A DNA stretch of 64,000 nucleotides, from NCBI RefSeq assembly GCF_900104255.1, contig NZ_FNKZ01000001.1:1642001-1706000 (forward strand). Direction: 5' to 3'. Below the pieces are notes generated by a model. The model did no database searches, was not told where the DNA came from, and saw only the letters and a list, made by a program, of their open reading frames with translations. This stretch comes from Pseudoxanthomonas sp. CF385 (GTDB taxonomy: Bacteria; Pseudomonadota; Gammaproteobacteria; Xanthomonadales; Xanthomonadaceae). Positions 18,544 through 26,066 of this stretch are shown in pieces; the first letter of the stretch is position 1; every line of letters starts with the position of its first letter. The position numbers were made by a program, and so were the translations under genes.

Positions 18544-19583
18544 CGGATCGGGGCGAAGCCCTGCGCCAGCGCTTCCGTAAGCGCTGCGGCGGGAACCTCG
18601 CGGCACGCCGGGAACCGTTGGCCTGCCCACAGCAGCGAGTAATCGTCGAGCCCCTGCGCCTCTGCAGGTCCGCGCAACGGTGCGGAATAGGCCGTCGCCA
18701 GCGGGAATGCGGGCGCGTCATCCGCCAGGGGGCCCCAGGCCCGCATCGCATGGTTGACGATGCCGCGCGCTGGGCGACCGGTGAAGACGTTGGTGACCGC
18801 GGTCGTCCGCGGTTCTCGCAACGCCCGGCGGTGCACCGCACGCGTATCGGCCTCCGGGCACAACAGATAGGCCGTGCCGATCTGCACGCCCGCGGCACCA
18901 AGCGCCATCGCGCCCGCGACGCCGCGCGCGTCGGCGATGCCACCGGCGGCGATCACCGGCACGTCGACGGCCGCGACGATCTGCGGCAACAGCGCGGGCA
19001 GGTCCGACTGCAGGTCCAGGTCATCGGACAGGAAATGCCCCCGATGTCCGCCCGCTTCCCAGCCCTGCGCAATCACGGCATCCACGCCGCGCGCCTGCAG
19101 CCAGCGCGCCTCGTCCGCGGTGGTCGCACTGGCCAGCACGCGACAGCCGGTCTCGCGCACGCCGGCCAGCAATGCGTCCGCCGGCAGGCCGAAATGGAAG
19201 CTCACCACTGCAGGCCGGTGCGCCTGCACGAGCGCGAGTGCTTCGGCATCGAAGGGGCGGCGTCCCGGCGTGGCCACGATGTCTTCGATGTCGAGATCGA
19301 ACCGTGCGTAGTCGGCGCGCAGTTTCCGCCGCCAGGCGTCGTCGCGCGCGGAATCCGGCGTCGGTGGTGCGTGGCAGAAGAAGTTCAGGTTCCAAGGCCG
19401 GTCGGTACCGGACCGCAGGTGGCGGATTTCGGCGTCGAGCGCATCCGGTGTCAGCGCGGCGGCGGGCAGGGCGCCCAGGCCGCCTGCTTCGCAGACGGCG
19501 AGCGCCAGGCGGCTGCCCTGCACGCCGGCCATCGGCGCCTGCAGCAGCGGCCAGCGGATCCCGAGCAGGTCGGCCAGGTCCAC
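18519..19583 (-). CDS. Nitronate monooxygenase / 2-nitropropane dioxygenase-like flavoprotein
   Basis: 354 residues with the FMN-binding TIM-barrel pattern of the NMO family: PLLQAPMAGVQGSRLA at the N-terminus, AQGWEAGGHRGHF (catalytic histidine region), VPVIAAGGIADARG and GAAGVQIGTAYLL (phosphate binding). These enzymes oxidise alkyl nitronates such as propionate-3-nitronate. An upstream-open frame of over 1000 codons is an artefact of antisense coding. I place the start at GTG 19583, two bases after the stop of the heptosyltransferase-like gene; TTG 19589 is an alternative. The position implies co-transcription with that gene. Confidence 0.88.
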   Translation of the reverse strand: MDLADLLGIRWPLLQAPMAGVQGSRLALAVCEAGGLGALPAAALTPDALDAEIRHLRSGTDRPWNLNFFCHAPPTPDSARDDAWRRKLRADYARFDLDIEDIVATPGRRPFDAEALALVQAHRPAVVSFHFGLPADALLAGVRETGCRVLASATTADEARWLQARGVDAVIAQGWEAGGHRGHFLSDDLDLQSDLPALLPQIVAAVDVPVIAAGGIADARGVAGAMALGAAGVQIGTAYLLCPEADTRAVHRRALREPRTTAVTNVFTGRPARGIVNHAMRAWGPLADDAPAFPLATAYSAPLRGPAEAQGLDDYSLLWAGQRFPACREVPAAALTEALAQGFAPIRQDASPDR

Positions 19584-19585
19584 GG

Positions 19586-20632
19586 TCAACCGTCCAGGTC
19601 GGCGCGTCGCCGCTCGAAGGCCGCCACCGCGTCTTCCACCGTTACCAGACCCATGACGCCGTCGTGTTCGATCTTCGTGCCCCAGGGCAGGTCGGCCGCA
19701 GGCTTGCCTCGGTACTTGCGCGCAGCATCGTCGTAGCGGTCCACGCAGTAGCGCGTGGTCGAGTAGGGGCCGCTGCGATGCGGATTGCTGGCGGCGTGCA
19801 GGCCCAGCACGGCGCTGCCCATCGCGTTGGCGATGTGCATGGGGCCCGAGTCCGGCGTCACCACCAGGTCGGCGCGGGCGAGCAGGGCAGGCAACTGCTT
19901 GAGCGTGTCCTTGCCGACGAGGTCGAGCACCGGGGCGCGCATCGCCGCGATGATGGCGTCGGCGGTGCGGCGTTCGAGATCGCTGCGACCGCCGCACAGC
20001 ACCACGCGCCAGCCCTGCGTGGCCGCATGGTCGGCGAGCGCGGCGTAGCGTTCGGCGTACCAGTTCCGGCGTTCGTGGCTGGAGCACGGCGAGATCATCA
20101 GCGTGCGCTGGCCATCCGCAGGCCATTGCGCCCCCGCCCAGGCGTACGCGTCTTCGGGAACCGGCAGGCGCCAGACGACCTCGTCCTGATTCAGGCCCAG
20201 GGGTTCGCAGAAGCTGCCGATCGCGTCCAGCACGTGGATGCCGGGACGGTCGGGGATGCGCTCGTTGATCACCAGCCCGTGCAGGTCCTTCGAGCGGCTG
20301 CGGTCGTAGCCGATCCGGCGGCGTGCGCGGATGAAGGCCGACAGCAGGTTGGCGCGCAGGGCCACCTGCATCTGCAGCAGCGCGTCGAAGCCGTCGCCCG
20401 GCAGGTCCGCGCGCAGGGCACGCATGCCGGCCAGCCCCGTCTTCTTGTCGTAGGTGTGGAAGGTGACGCCCTCGAGGCCTTCCAGCAGCTTGAAGCCGCC
20501 CTTGTCGATCACCCAGTGCAGGCGGGTCTGCGGCCAGTGGCGCTGCAACGTGCGCACCAGCGGCACGACATGGGTCACGTCGCCGAGGGCGGACAGGCGG
20601 AGCAGGCAGAGCGATTGGGGAATCGTGGACAA
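19586..20632 (-). CDS. Glycosyltransferase family 9 (heptosyltransferase-like)
   Basis: 348 residues. The family adds heptose or a related sugar from an ADP-activated donor to the LPS inner core on the cytoplasmic face. The N-terminus LLRLSALGDVTHVVPLVRTL and the donor-site part LVGKDTLKQLPALLARADLVVTPDSGPMHIA, seen here as KDTLKQLPALL and VTPDSGPMHIANAMG, are the GT9 hallmarks. It is divergent from kdkA by 19 bases, so both would act on the Kdo-proximal core. Whether it is heptosyltransferase I, II or another GT9 member is not resolved. Confidence 0.9.
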   Translation of the reverse strand: MSTIPQSLCLLRLSALGDVTHVVPLVRTLQRHWPQTRLHWVIDKGGFKLLEGLEGVTFHTYDKKTGLAGMRALRADLPGDGFDALLQMQVALRANLLSAFIRARRRIGYDRSRSKDLHGLVINERIPDRPGIHVLDAIGSFCEPLGLNQDEVVWRLPVPEDAYAWAGAQWPADGQRTLMISPCSSHERRNWYAERYAALADHAATQGWRVVLCGGRSDLERRTADAIIAAMRAPVLDLVGKDTLKQLPALLARADLVVTPDSGPMHIANAMGSAVLGLHAASNPHRSGPYSTTRYCVDRYDDAARKYRGKPAADLPWGTKIEHDGVMGLVTVEDAVAAFERRRADLDG

Positions 20633-20639
20633 GTGTTGT

Positions 20640-20651
20640 TAGACTCGCTGG
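20640..20651 (+). promoter_or_regulatory. Extended -10 box for a predicted leaderless kdkA mRNA
   Basis: TGT followed by TAGACT (20640-20645), then six bases to the ATG at 20652. The spacing puts the transcription start at the start codon. A TTGGGG at 20615-20620 is a poor -35, 19 bases away. Confidence 0.5.
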
Positions 20652-21401
20652 ATGGTCGGTTTTGACGCCTCGGAATCCCTGACGCCGTTCCGCGAAGGCA
20701 GCGGATACGGTGCGATTCTGTTCGACCGCAAACACCTGCGGCAAGCGGATCCCGACTGGTTTTCGCCAGAGAAGTGGGGCGACCGCGCCCGGCCCGTCGA
20801 CAGTGGCGGCCGGGGAGGCGCCTGGTTCATCGATGCGCCTTCGAGCCAGTGTGTCCTGCGTCACTATCGGCGCGGCGGCCTGGCCTCGCGCTTCAGCCAG
20901 GACCGCTACCTGTGGCACGGTCCCGACCGTACGCGCAGCTTCGCCGAATTCCGCCTCACCCGTGCGCTGCTGGCGCGTGGCCTGCCGGTCGCGCGGCCGG
21001 TGGCCGCCAGTTACGTGCGCGATGGCATGTTCTACCGTGCGGCCATCCTGGTGGAGCGGTTGATGGATGTGCGTACGCTGGCCGACATCGCGTCGCAGGA
21101 CGACGGCCGAGCGCCCTGGGAAAGCACGGGCCGGCTGGTGGCGCGCTTCCACCGGGCCGGCCTGGACCACGCCGACCTCAATGCGCAGAACATCTTGTTC
21201 GACGGCACGGGCCATGGCTGGCTGATCGACTTCGACCGTGGGCGCCTGCGTATTCCCGCCACCGCCTGGCGGGAACAGAACCTGGCGCGCCTCAAGCGTT
21301 CGCTGCTCAAGCTGCGCGGCGCGCGCAGCGTCGACGAGGTCGGCGTGGATTTCGCCCACCTGCGTCGCGCCTACGACCACGCCTGGTCGCGGGGTTACTG
21401 A
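20652..21401 (+). CDS. kdkA: 3-deoxy-D-manno-octulosonic acid (Kdo) kinase
   Basis: 249 residues. KdkA phosphorylates the single Kdo residue on lipid IVA-Kdo at position 4 in bacteria that make one-Kdo cores. The kinase-like core is seen in GGAWFIDA (nucleotide loop), VLRHYRRGG (lysine replaced in the usual KdkA manner), [10 protein letters not shown] (catalytic loop) and [10 protein letters not shown] (metal-binding aspartate). The FSPEKW and [10 protein letters not shown] strings are specific for KdkA rather than InaA or WaaP relatives. It is divergent from the GT9 gene, and the next gene starts ten bases after its stop. Confidence 0.93.
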   Translation: MVGFDASESLTPFREGSGYGAILFDRKHLRQADPDWFSPEKWGDRARPVDSGGRGGAWFIDAPSSQCVLRHYRRGGLASRFSQDRYLWHGPDRTRSFAEFRLTRALLARGLPVARPVAASYVRDGMFYRAAILVERLMDVRTLADIASQDDGRAPWESTGRLVARFHRAGLDHADLNAQNILFDGTGHGWLIDFDRGRLRIPATAWREQNLARLKRSLLKLRGARSVDEVGVDFAHLRRAYDHAWSRGY

Positions 21402-21411
21402 GGTGACGTGG

Positions 21412-22155
21412 ATGCTGCGCTTCCTTGGCGTGGGCAACGCCAGCGCGGTCGAGCTGGGCTCGGCCATGGCCACGCTGGAGCGCGATGGCGCCCCGTGGCT
21501 CACCATCGATTGCGGCGGCGAGGGCCTGACCGCGTACCACGCCCGATACGGCGACATGCCCGACGCGGTCTTCATCACCCACCTGCACCTGGACCATGTC
21601 GCCGGCATGGAGCGGCTGTTCGTGGCCAGCTATTTCGATCCGGCGCGGCGCGGCAAAGTCCGCCTGTACGTGCCTGCGCCGCTGGTGCCGCTGCTGCACC
21701 AGCGCATCGCCAGCTATCCGAACGTGCTGGCCGAGGGTGGAGCGAACTTCTGGGATGCGTTTCATCTGGTGCCGGTCGGCGATGCCTTCTGGCACGACGG
21801 GCAGCGGCTGGAGGTGTTCCCGGTACGCCACCACTGGCCGGAGACGGCGTTTGGCCTGCGCCTGCGCGGCAGTGTGGTGTGGACGGGCGATACGCGTCCG
21901 ATCCCGGAGATGCTGGCCCGCCACGCCGATGCCGACGAACTGATCGCGCACGATTGCGGGCTGCACGGCAATCCTTCGCACAGCGGCATCGACGATCTGG
22001 AGCGCGAATATGCGTCGGCTCTGCTCGCCCGCTGCGTGCTCTACCACTACGCCAGTGCCGCGGACGGCGAGGCATTGCGCGCACGCGGTCATCGCGTCGC
22101 CTCGCCCGGCGAAGGCATCGCGCTGGCCGGGCCATCGCCCGTCGAGCTGCCGTGA
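21412..22155 (+). CDS. MBL-fold metallo-hydrolase
   Basis: 247 residues with the metallo-beta-lactamase core: THLHLDHVAGMERLF, VRHHWPETAFGLRL, WTGDTRPIPEM and a final H in VLYHYA. This resembles RNase Z/phosphodiesterase-like cytoplasmic hydrolases, but the substrate is unknown. ATG 21412 has a GAGGTG ribosome site with good spacing, partly formed by the end of kdkA; GTG 21403 is a second option. Its TGA overlaps the moaA GTG start, so it is coupled to the molybdenum-cofactor genes. Confidence 0.85.
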   Translation: MLRFLGVGNASAVELGSAMATLERDGAPWLTIDCGGEGLTAYHARYGDMPDAVFITHLHLDHVAGMERLFVASYFDPARRGKVRLYVPAPLVPLLHQRIASYPNVLAEGGANFWDAFHLVPVGDAFWHDGQRLEVFPVRHHWPETAFGLRLRGSVVWTGDTRPIPEMLARHADADELIAHDCGLHGNPSHSGIDDLEREYASALLARCVLYHYASAADGEALRARGHRVASPGEGIALAGPSPVELP

Positions 22156-23165
22156 ACGTCTCGCCACTGCCGAAGGATCTGCTGGGGCGTCCGCTGCACG
22201 ACCTGCGGCTGTCGGTGATCGATGCCTGCAACTTCCGCTGCGGCTATTGCATGCCGGCCGACCGGGTGCCGGAGGACTACGGCACCGATGCGTCGCAGCG
22301 CCTGTCCTTCGACGAGATCGAGGTGCTGGTCCGTGCGTTCGCGCGGCTGGGCGTGCGCAAGCTGCGCCTGACCGGCGGCGAGCCCTTGCTGCGAAAGCGC
22401 CTGCCGGATCTGGTGCGCCGGCTGGCCGGCATTCCCGGCCTGGACGATATCGCGCTGACCACCAACGGCGTGCTGCTCGCGCACCAGGCGCAGGCCCTGC
22501 ACGACGCCGGCCTGCGGCGCATCACCGTCAGCCTGGACGCGCTGGATCCCGACGTGTTCGCTGACATGTCCGGCCGACGCGGGCAGGTCGGCGACGTGCT
22601 CGCCGGCATCGATGCCGCGGTGGCGGCCGGCTTCACGCGGTTGAAGATCAATGCCGTCGTGCAGCGGGGCGTGAACGAAGCGGAGGTGCTCCCGCTGGTC
22701 GAGCGCTTCCGCGGCACCGGGCACGTGGTGCGCTTCATCGAGTTCATGGACGTCGGCGACAGCAACGACTGGCGGCTCGAGCGGATGGTCCCCTCGTCGG
22801 CACTGCGCGACCGGATCGCCGCGCGCTGGCCCCTGCATCCCCTGCAGGCGGAATACCGGGGCGAGGTGGCCGAGCGCTATGGATTCGACGACGGTGGCGG
22901 CGAAGTGGGGTTCGTCAGTTCCGTCAGCGTGCCGTTCTGCGGCGACTGCCATCGCGCCCGCGTGTCGGCGGACGGCCGATTGTTCACCTGCCTGTTCGCG
23001 TCGGACGGCACCGACCTGCGGGCGATACTGGCCCAGGGCGAAGACGCGCTGGTCGCGCATGTGGCCCACCTGTGGTCGGCGCGCGGGGACCGCTACAGCG
23101 AACTGCGCGGCCGCCCGGAAGTGCGGGACCGGCGCCGCGTCGAGATGTATCTTATCGGCGGCTGA
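22152..23165 (+). CDS. moaA: GTP 3',8-cyclase, molybdenum cofactor step 1
   Basis: 337 residues. This radical-SAM enzyme converts GTP to 3',8-cyclo-7,8-dihydro-GTP. The N-terminal cluster motif CNFRCGYC binds the SAM iron-sulfur cluster; LTGGEPLLRK follows; the C-terminal second cluster cysteines are in CGDCHRARVS and FTCLF, and the protein ends in the functionally needed Gly-Gly (MYLIGG). The start is GTG 22152, overlapping the stop of the hydrolase gene by four bases (GTGA); the open frame further upstream is antisense noise. moaC starts 15 bases after it. Confidence 0.96.
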   Translation: MNVSPLPKDLLGRPLHDLRLSVIDACNFRCGYCMPADRVPEDYGTDASQRLSFDEIEVLVRAFARLGVRKLRLTGGEPLLRKRLPDLVRRLAGIPGLDDIALTTNGVLLAHQAQALHDAGLRRITVSLDALDPDVFADMSGRRGQVGDVLAGIDAAVAAGFTRLKINAVVQRGVNEAEVLPLVERFRGTGHVVRFIEFMDVGDSNDWRLERMVPSSALRDRIAARWPLHPLQAEYRGEVAERYGFDDGGGEVGFVSSVSVPFCGDCHRARVSADGRLFTCLFASDGTDLRAILAQGEDALVAHVAHLWSARGDRYSELRGRPEVRDRRRVEMYLIGG

Positions 23166-23180
23166 TTTCCCAGGACCCGC

Positions 23181-23663
23181 ATGCCCCGCACCGCACTGAC
23201 CCACCTCGACGCCGACGGCCGCCCCGCGATGGTGGATGTGTCCGGCAAGGCCGTCACCGCGCGCGAAGCGCGGGCGACCTGCCGCGTGCGCTTCCCCGCC
23301 GAGGTCGCGCGACAGCTGAAGCGCAACGGGTTGCGCAGCGCCAAGGGCGGGATCGTCGATACCGCGATCATCGCCGGGACGATGGCGGTCAAGCGCACGC
23401 ACGAACTGATCCCGTTCTGCCATCCCCTGCCTATCGACGGTTGTCGTCTGGCGATCGACTGGGAGGGCGAGAACGCCCTGTTGATCGAATGCCAGGTGCG
23501 CACGGTGCATCGCACCGGCGTGGAGATGGAGGCGCTGACCGGCGCCACCGTCGCCGCGCTGACCGTATACGACATGTGCAAGGCGCTGTCGCACGCCATC
23601 GTGCTGGGACCGGCGAAGCTAGTGGCCAAGCGCGGTGGCAAGCGCGACGTGGGGTCGGCATGA
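23181..23663 (+). CDS. moaC: Cyclic pyranopterin monophosphate synthase
   Basis: 160 residues, standard length. MoaC rearranges the MoaA product to cyclic pyranopterin monophosphate. Family motifs: [14 protein letters not shown] near the start, [27 protein letters not shown] (active-site histidine and lysine), [10 protein letters not shown] and YDMCKALSH. It overlaps moaD by four bases (ATGA). Confidence 0.97.
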   Translation: MPRTALTHLDADGRPAMVDVSGKAVTAREARATCRVRFPAEVARQLKRNGLRSAKGGIVDTAIIAGTMAVKRTHELIPFCHPLPIDGCRLAIDWEGENALLIECQVRTVHRTGVEMEALTGATVAALTVYDMCKALSHAIVLGPAKLVAKRGGKRDVGSA

Positions 23664-23905
23664 CAACGACGCTCACCGTGCTCTATTTCGCCAGTCTGCG
23701 CGAACGCACGGGTGTGGCCAGCGAATCGGTCACCACCGTCGCGGTCGATCTTTCCGGACTGTATGGGGAAGTGCAGGCGCGCCACGGGATCGCCTGGCCT
23801 CGCGAGCACCTGCGCGTCGCGGTCGATGGCGAGTTCGCGCGCTGGCAGGACAGCCTGCGGACGGGCAGCGAAGTCGCCTTCATCCCGCCCGTGAGCGGAG
23901 GCTGA
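23660..23905 (+). CDS. moaD: Molybdopterin synthase sulfur carrier subunit
   Basis: 81 residues with a ubiquitin-like fold and the essential C-terminal Gly-Gly (PPVSGG), which is turned into a thiocarboxylate and gives sulfur to molybdopterin. [12 protein letters not shown] at the start is typical. It overlaps moaC at its start and is three bases ahead of moaE. Confidence 0.95.
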   Translation: MTTTLTVLYFASLRERTGVASESVTTVAVDLSGLYGEVQARHGIAWPREHLRVAVDGEFARWQDSLRTGSEVAFIPPVSGG

Positions 23906-23908
23906 GGC

Positions 23909-24337
23909 ATGCCGCAATTCGTTCTTTCCGCGGAGCCTTTGGATGTCGTCGCGTTGGGGTCCGCGCTGCGCGATCCGCGCGCGGGTGGCCATGCGACGTT
24001 CGAAGGCTGGGTCCGCGACCACCACGCCGGCCGCGCAGTGGATGGCTTGGACTACGAAGCGTATGGCGCGCTGGCCGAACGCGAAGGCGAGCGCATCGTC
24101 GCCGAGGCGATGGAACGCTTCGAAGTACTGGCGGCCTGCTGCGCGCACCGCGTCGGCGCCCTGGCGGTCGGCGATCTGGCCGTCTGGGTCGGGGTGAGCG
24201 CAGCGCATCGCGGCGCCGCATTCGATGCGTGCCGCTACATCATCGACGAGGTGAAGCAACGCGTGCCGATCTGGAAGCGCGAGCACTATCGCGAAGGGGA
24301 TGCCGATTGGCTGCATCCGGTGGCGGACGGTCCGTGA
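23909..24337 (+). CDS. moaE: Molybdopterin synthase catalytic subunit
   Basis: 142 residues. MoaE with MoaD converts cyclic pyranopterin monophosphate to molybdopterin. Motifs: GGHATFEGWVRDHH, LDYEAYGALAE, HRVGALAVGDLAVWVGVSA and VKQRVPIWKREHY with the catalytic lysines. Its stop overlaps the next gene's GTG start (GTGA). No moaB, mogA or moeA is in the window. Confidence 0.96.
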   Translation: MPQFVLSAEPLDVVALGSALRDPRAGGHATFEGWVRDHHAGRAVDGLDYEAYGALAEREGERIVAEAMERFEVLAACCAHRVGALAVGDLAVWVGVSAAHRGAAFDACRYIIDEVKQRVPIWKREHYREGDADWLHPVADGP

Positions 24338-25344
24338 GGGCGCTCCTGCCGGCCACGCTGGGCATCGCCCTGGTGTGCCTCTGGGCACCGGGCGCTCAGT
24401 CGGCCGAACTGCTGGTCGGCAACAAGTCCGCCGATACCGTGTGGCGCCTGTCGTTGCGCGACGGTCGCCGCGTCGGCGAATACAGGACCGGCGACGCGCC
24501 GCACGAGATCGCCGTGGCGCCGGACGGTCGCGTCGCCGTGGTGACGAACTACGGCGGCGCGAAATCCGGCAGCACGTTGTCCGTGCTGGACCTCGTGGGA
24601 GGCAAGCCGACGCGCGTGATCGACCTGGGCCAGCACAGTGCGCCGCATGGCATCCGCTTTCTGGCCGATGGGCGTCGCGTGCTCGTCACCACCGAAGCGT
24701 CGGCCAGCCTGATCGTGGTCGACGTCGCCTCGGGCGAGGTGGAACGCAGCATCGATGTCGGCGGTGGTACGGGGCACATGGTGGCGCTGTCACCGGACGG
24801 GCAGGTCGCCTATCTGACCAAGATCCAGGCCGGCACGATCAGCCGGATCGATCTGGCCACCGGCGCCCGCGTGGAGCGTCCGGCGGGCAAGGGCGCCGAA
24901 GGCGTCGCGGTGCGGCCGGACGGTGCGGAAGTCTGGGTGACGAACCGCGAGGACGGCACGCTCACCGTGCACGATCCGCGCACACTGGCGGTCAAGCGCC
25001 GCATGAGCAGCAAGGGCTTCCCCATTCGCGTGACCTTCGCGGCCGACGGCGCGCTGGCCTTCGTCACCAATGCCCGCGCGGCCACGCTGGCCGTCTTCAA
25101 CGCCCGGACCAAGGTGCCGGTGGCGACCGTTGCGCTTTCGCGCGAGGACATGGACTACCAGGCCACCATGCTCGGCAACGCGGCGCTTCCGATCGGCGTG
25201 GTGGTCGCGTCGGACCGTCCACGGGCCTACGTGGCGATCAGCGGCGGCGACCGGGTTGCGGTCATCGATACGCAGCGCTGGCAGGTCATCGATTACTGGG
25301 TGACCGGCCGCGAACCCGACGCGCTGGGCATCATCGCCGACTGA
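24334..25344 (+). CDS. Secreted YncE-like beta-propeller protein
   Basis: 336 residues. A signal peptide (about residues 1-23, ending GAQSA) is followed by seven-blade-type repeats with the YVTN/40-residue pattern, such as PHEIAVAPDGRVAVVTNYGG, PHGIRFLADGRRVLVTTEA and PDGAEVWVTNREDG. Such propellers sit in the periplasm and bind partners or ligands; no enzymatic residues can be named. The start is GTG 24334, overlapping the moaE stop, which couples it to the cofactor operon. A role around a periplasmic molybdoenzyme would be inference only. Confidence 0.82.
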   Translation: MRALLPATLGIALVCLWAPGAQSAELLVGNKSADTVWRLSLRDGRRVGEYRTGDAPHEIAVAPDGRVAVVTNYGGAKSGSTLSVLDLVGGKPTRVIDLGQHSAPHGIRFLADGRRVLVTTEASASLIVVDVASGEVERSIDVGGGTGHMVALSPDGQVAYLTKIQAGTISRIDLATGARVERPAGKGAEGVAVRPDGAEVWVTNREDGTLTVHDPRTLAVKRRMSSKGFPIRVTFAADGALAFVTNARAATLAVFNARTKVPVATVALSREDMDYQATMLGNAALPIGVVVASDRPRAYVAISGGDRVAVIDTQRWQVIDYWVTGREPDALGIIAD

Positions 25345-25364
25345 GTCGCACGCGCCGTCGGGCA

Positions 25365-25425
25365 GAAAAGGCGGTGGCCCCGCCGGCTGACCTCGGCGCC
25401 CGCGTTGATCGATACCGTTGCTGCC
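25365..25425 (-). repeat. Partial duplicate of the 3' half of the SRP RNA gene
   Basis: These 61 bases are identical to 25500-25560, which is the 3' half and terminator of the 4.5S RNA gene. On the minus strand the copy begins directly after the place where the GGAA tetraloop stands in the intact gene and runs through the closing strand and CTTTT. The 5' half is absent; a different hairpin stands in its place. It cannot make a complete SRP RNA. Confidence 0.93.
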
Positions 25426-25452
25426 GCGCCCCGCGGTTGTTCCGCGGCGCGG
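25424..25452. repeat. GC-rich hairpin next to the partial SRP RNA copy
   Basis: CCGCGCC-CGCGG (one bulged C) and CCGCGGCGCGG pair around TTGTT. It joins the truncated copy exactly at its breakpoint. Confidence 0.7.
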
Positions 25453-25507
25453 AGAAAGATGCCGTCGCAACGGCAGGGGTCAATGAATAACCCGTGGCCG
25501 AAAAGGC

Positions 25508-25615
25508 GGTGGCCCCGCCGGCTGACCTCGGCGCCCGCGTTGATCGATACCGTTGCTGCCTTCCGGCCCTGGCGGGATTTTCGACCTAGCGTCGCGAGGG
25601 GCCGACGGGGCCACC
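25508..25615 (-). ncRNA. ffs: 4.5S signal recognition particle RNA
   Basis: Read on the minus strand the 108-base RNA starts GGTGGCCCCG and ends CGGGGCCACC, which pair fully and close a long rod-like hairpin. Further inner pairs are CGGC/GCCG and CCTCG/CGAGG. The apex is CAGGGCCGGAAGGCAGCAACGG in two parts, CAGGGCC-GGAA-GGC and AGCAACGG: the GGAA tetraloop and asymmetric loop that bind Ffh. A CTTTT run follows the 3' end (plus 25501-25504). The RNA scaffolds the particle that targets membrane proteins to FtsY and the translocon. Location near dnaX is common in related genomes as far as I recall. Confidence 0.94.
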
Positions 25616-25616
25616 A

Positions 25617-25645
25617 TAGAAACGAAACCGCGCCGGAGCGCGGTT
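25617..25645 (-). terminator. Possible terminator between tRNA-Ser(GGA) side and ffs
   Basis: On the minus strand AACCGCGC and GCGCGGTT form an 8-bp stem followed by TCGTTTCT. It would stop leftward read-through before ffs, or may be part of the ffs upstream region. Confidence 0.4.
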
Positions 25646-25676
25646 CGCCATCATCCCGATACGCTGGGACGCATCG

Positions 25677-25700
25677 AATCTGGCGGAGAGAGGGGGATTC
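25677..25700. repeat. 24-bp copy of the tRNA-Ser(GGA) 3' end
   Basis: AATCTGGCGGAGAGAGGGGG plus ATTC, identical to 25839-25862, which spans the 3' terminus of tRNA-Ser(GGA) including its CCA. The two copies are direct repeats 162 bases apart, downstream of the tRNA on its own strand. Confidence 0.9.
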
Positions 25701-25791
25701 ACTCGGCGCTGCGCGCCTTCGCCCTGCGGGCGGCTTCGCCGTGCAAACCGCTACGCGGTTTGTCGAACCCGGGGGTTCTCACCCCCTCTCC
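25685..25791. repeat. Folded repeat element: outer stem with three inner hairpins
   Basis: GGAGAGAGGGGG (25685-25696) pairs with CCCCCTCTCC (25782-25791) with one bulge. Inside lie three hairpins, each with a three-base loop: GGCGC-TGC-GCGCC (25705-25717), CGCCC-TGC-GGGCG (25720-25732) and CAAACCGC-TAC-GCGGTTTG (25744-25762). The left arm is part of the duplicated tRNA-Ser 3' end. It looks like a dispersed palindromic element, but only one copy is in the window. The remaining gap from 25345 to 26066 holds no credible protein gene. Confidence 0.7.
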
Positions 25792-25842
25792 ACGTCCCGG
25801 CGAAACATCACGGACCTGAAGCCATCACTACGTCTTTCAATC

Positions 25843-25935
25843 TGGCGGAGAGAGGGGGATTCGAACCCCCGAAGCGCGGTTTAGACGCTTACACACTTTC
25901 CAGGCGTGCTCCTTCAACCACTCGGACACCTCTCC
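25843..25935 (-). tRNA. tRNA-Ser(GGA)
   Basis: On the minus strand the acceptor GGAGAGG pairs with the 3' side TCTCTCC; the anticodon arm CACGC-CTGGAAA-GTGTG gives GGA; a long variable arm and encoded GCCA are present. The length of 93 bases is normal for tRNA-Ser. It is transcribed leftwards, towards ffs. Confidence 0.96.
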
Positions 25936-26051
25936 GGGACCTGAACGCGACCGCGGGCCGCTTTCAGGGGCGTGAATTCTAGCCTCCGGCGAAGCAGGCC
26001 ACAAGCGAAGCCGGTCGCGGGCGTCTTCCGGCCGGGGCCGCTTGCCGGCCG

Positions 26052-26066
26052 TGGCACAATGTCGGC
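26052..26066 (+). promoter_or_regulatory. Extended -10 box for a predicted leaderless dnaX mRNA
   Basis: TGG followed by CACAAT (26055-26060), then six bases to the ATG at 26067. There is no -35 at normal distance; the TGn element may compensate. Confidence 0.5.

Noticed and set aside
18519..21608. Apparent 1029-codon fusion of the nitronate monooxygenase with a long N-terminal part
   Set aside because: The upstream part is an antisense or alternate-frame reading of the glycosyltransferase and kdkA. The family domain begins at GTG 19583, right after the upstream gene's stop.
25345..26066. CRISPR array in the repeat-rich gap
   Set aside because: The repeats are only two copies each, of different lengths, and are explained as truncated copies of ffs and tRNA-Ser; there are no regular spacers or cas genes.
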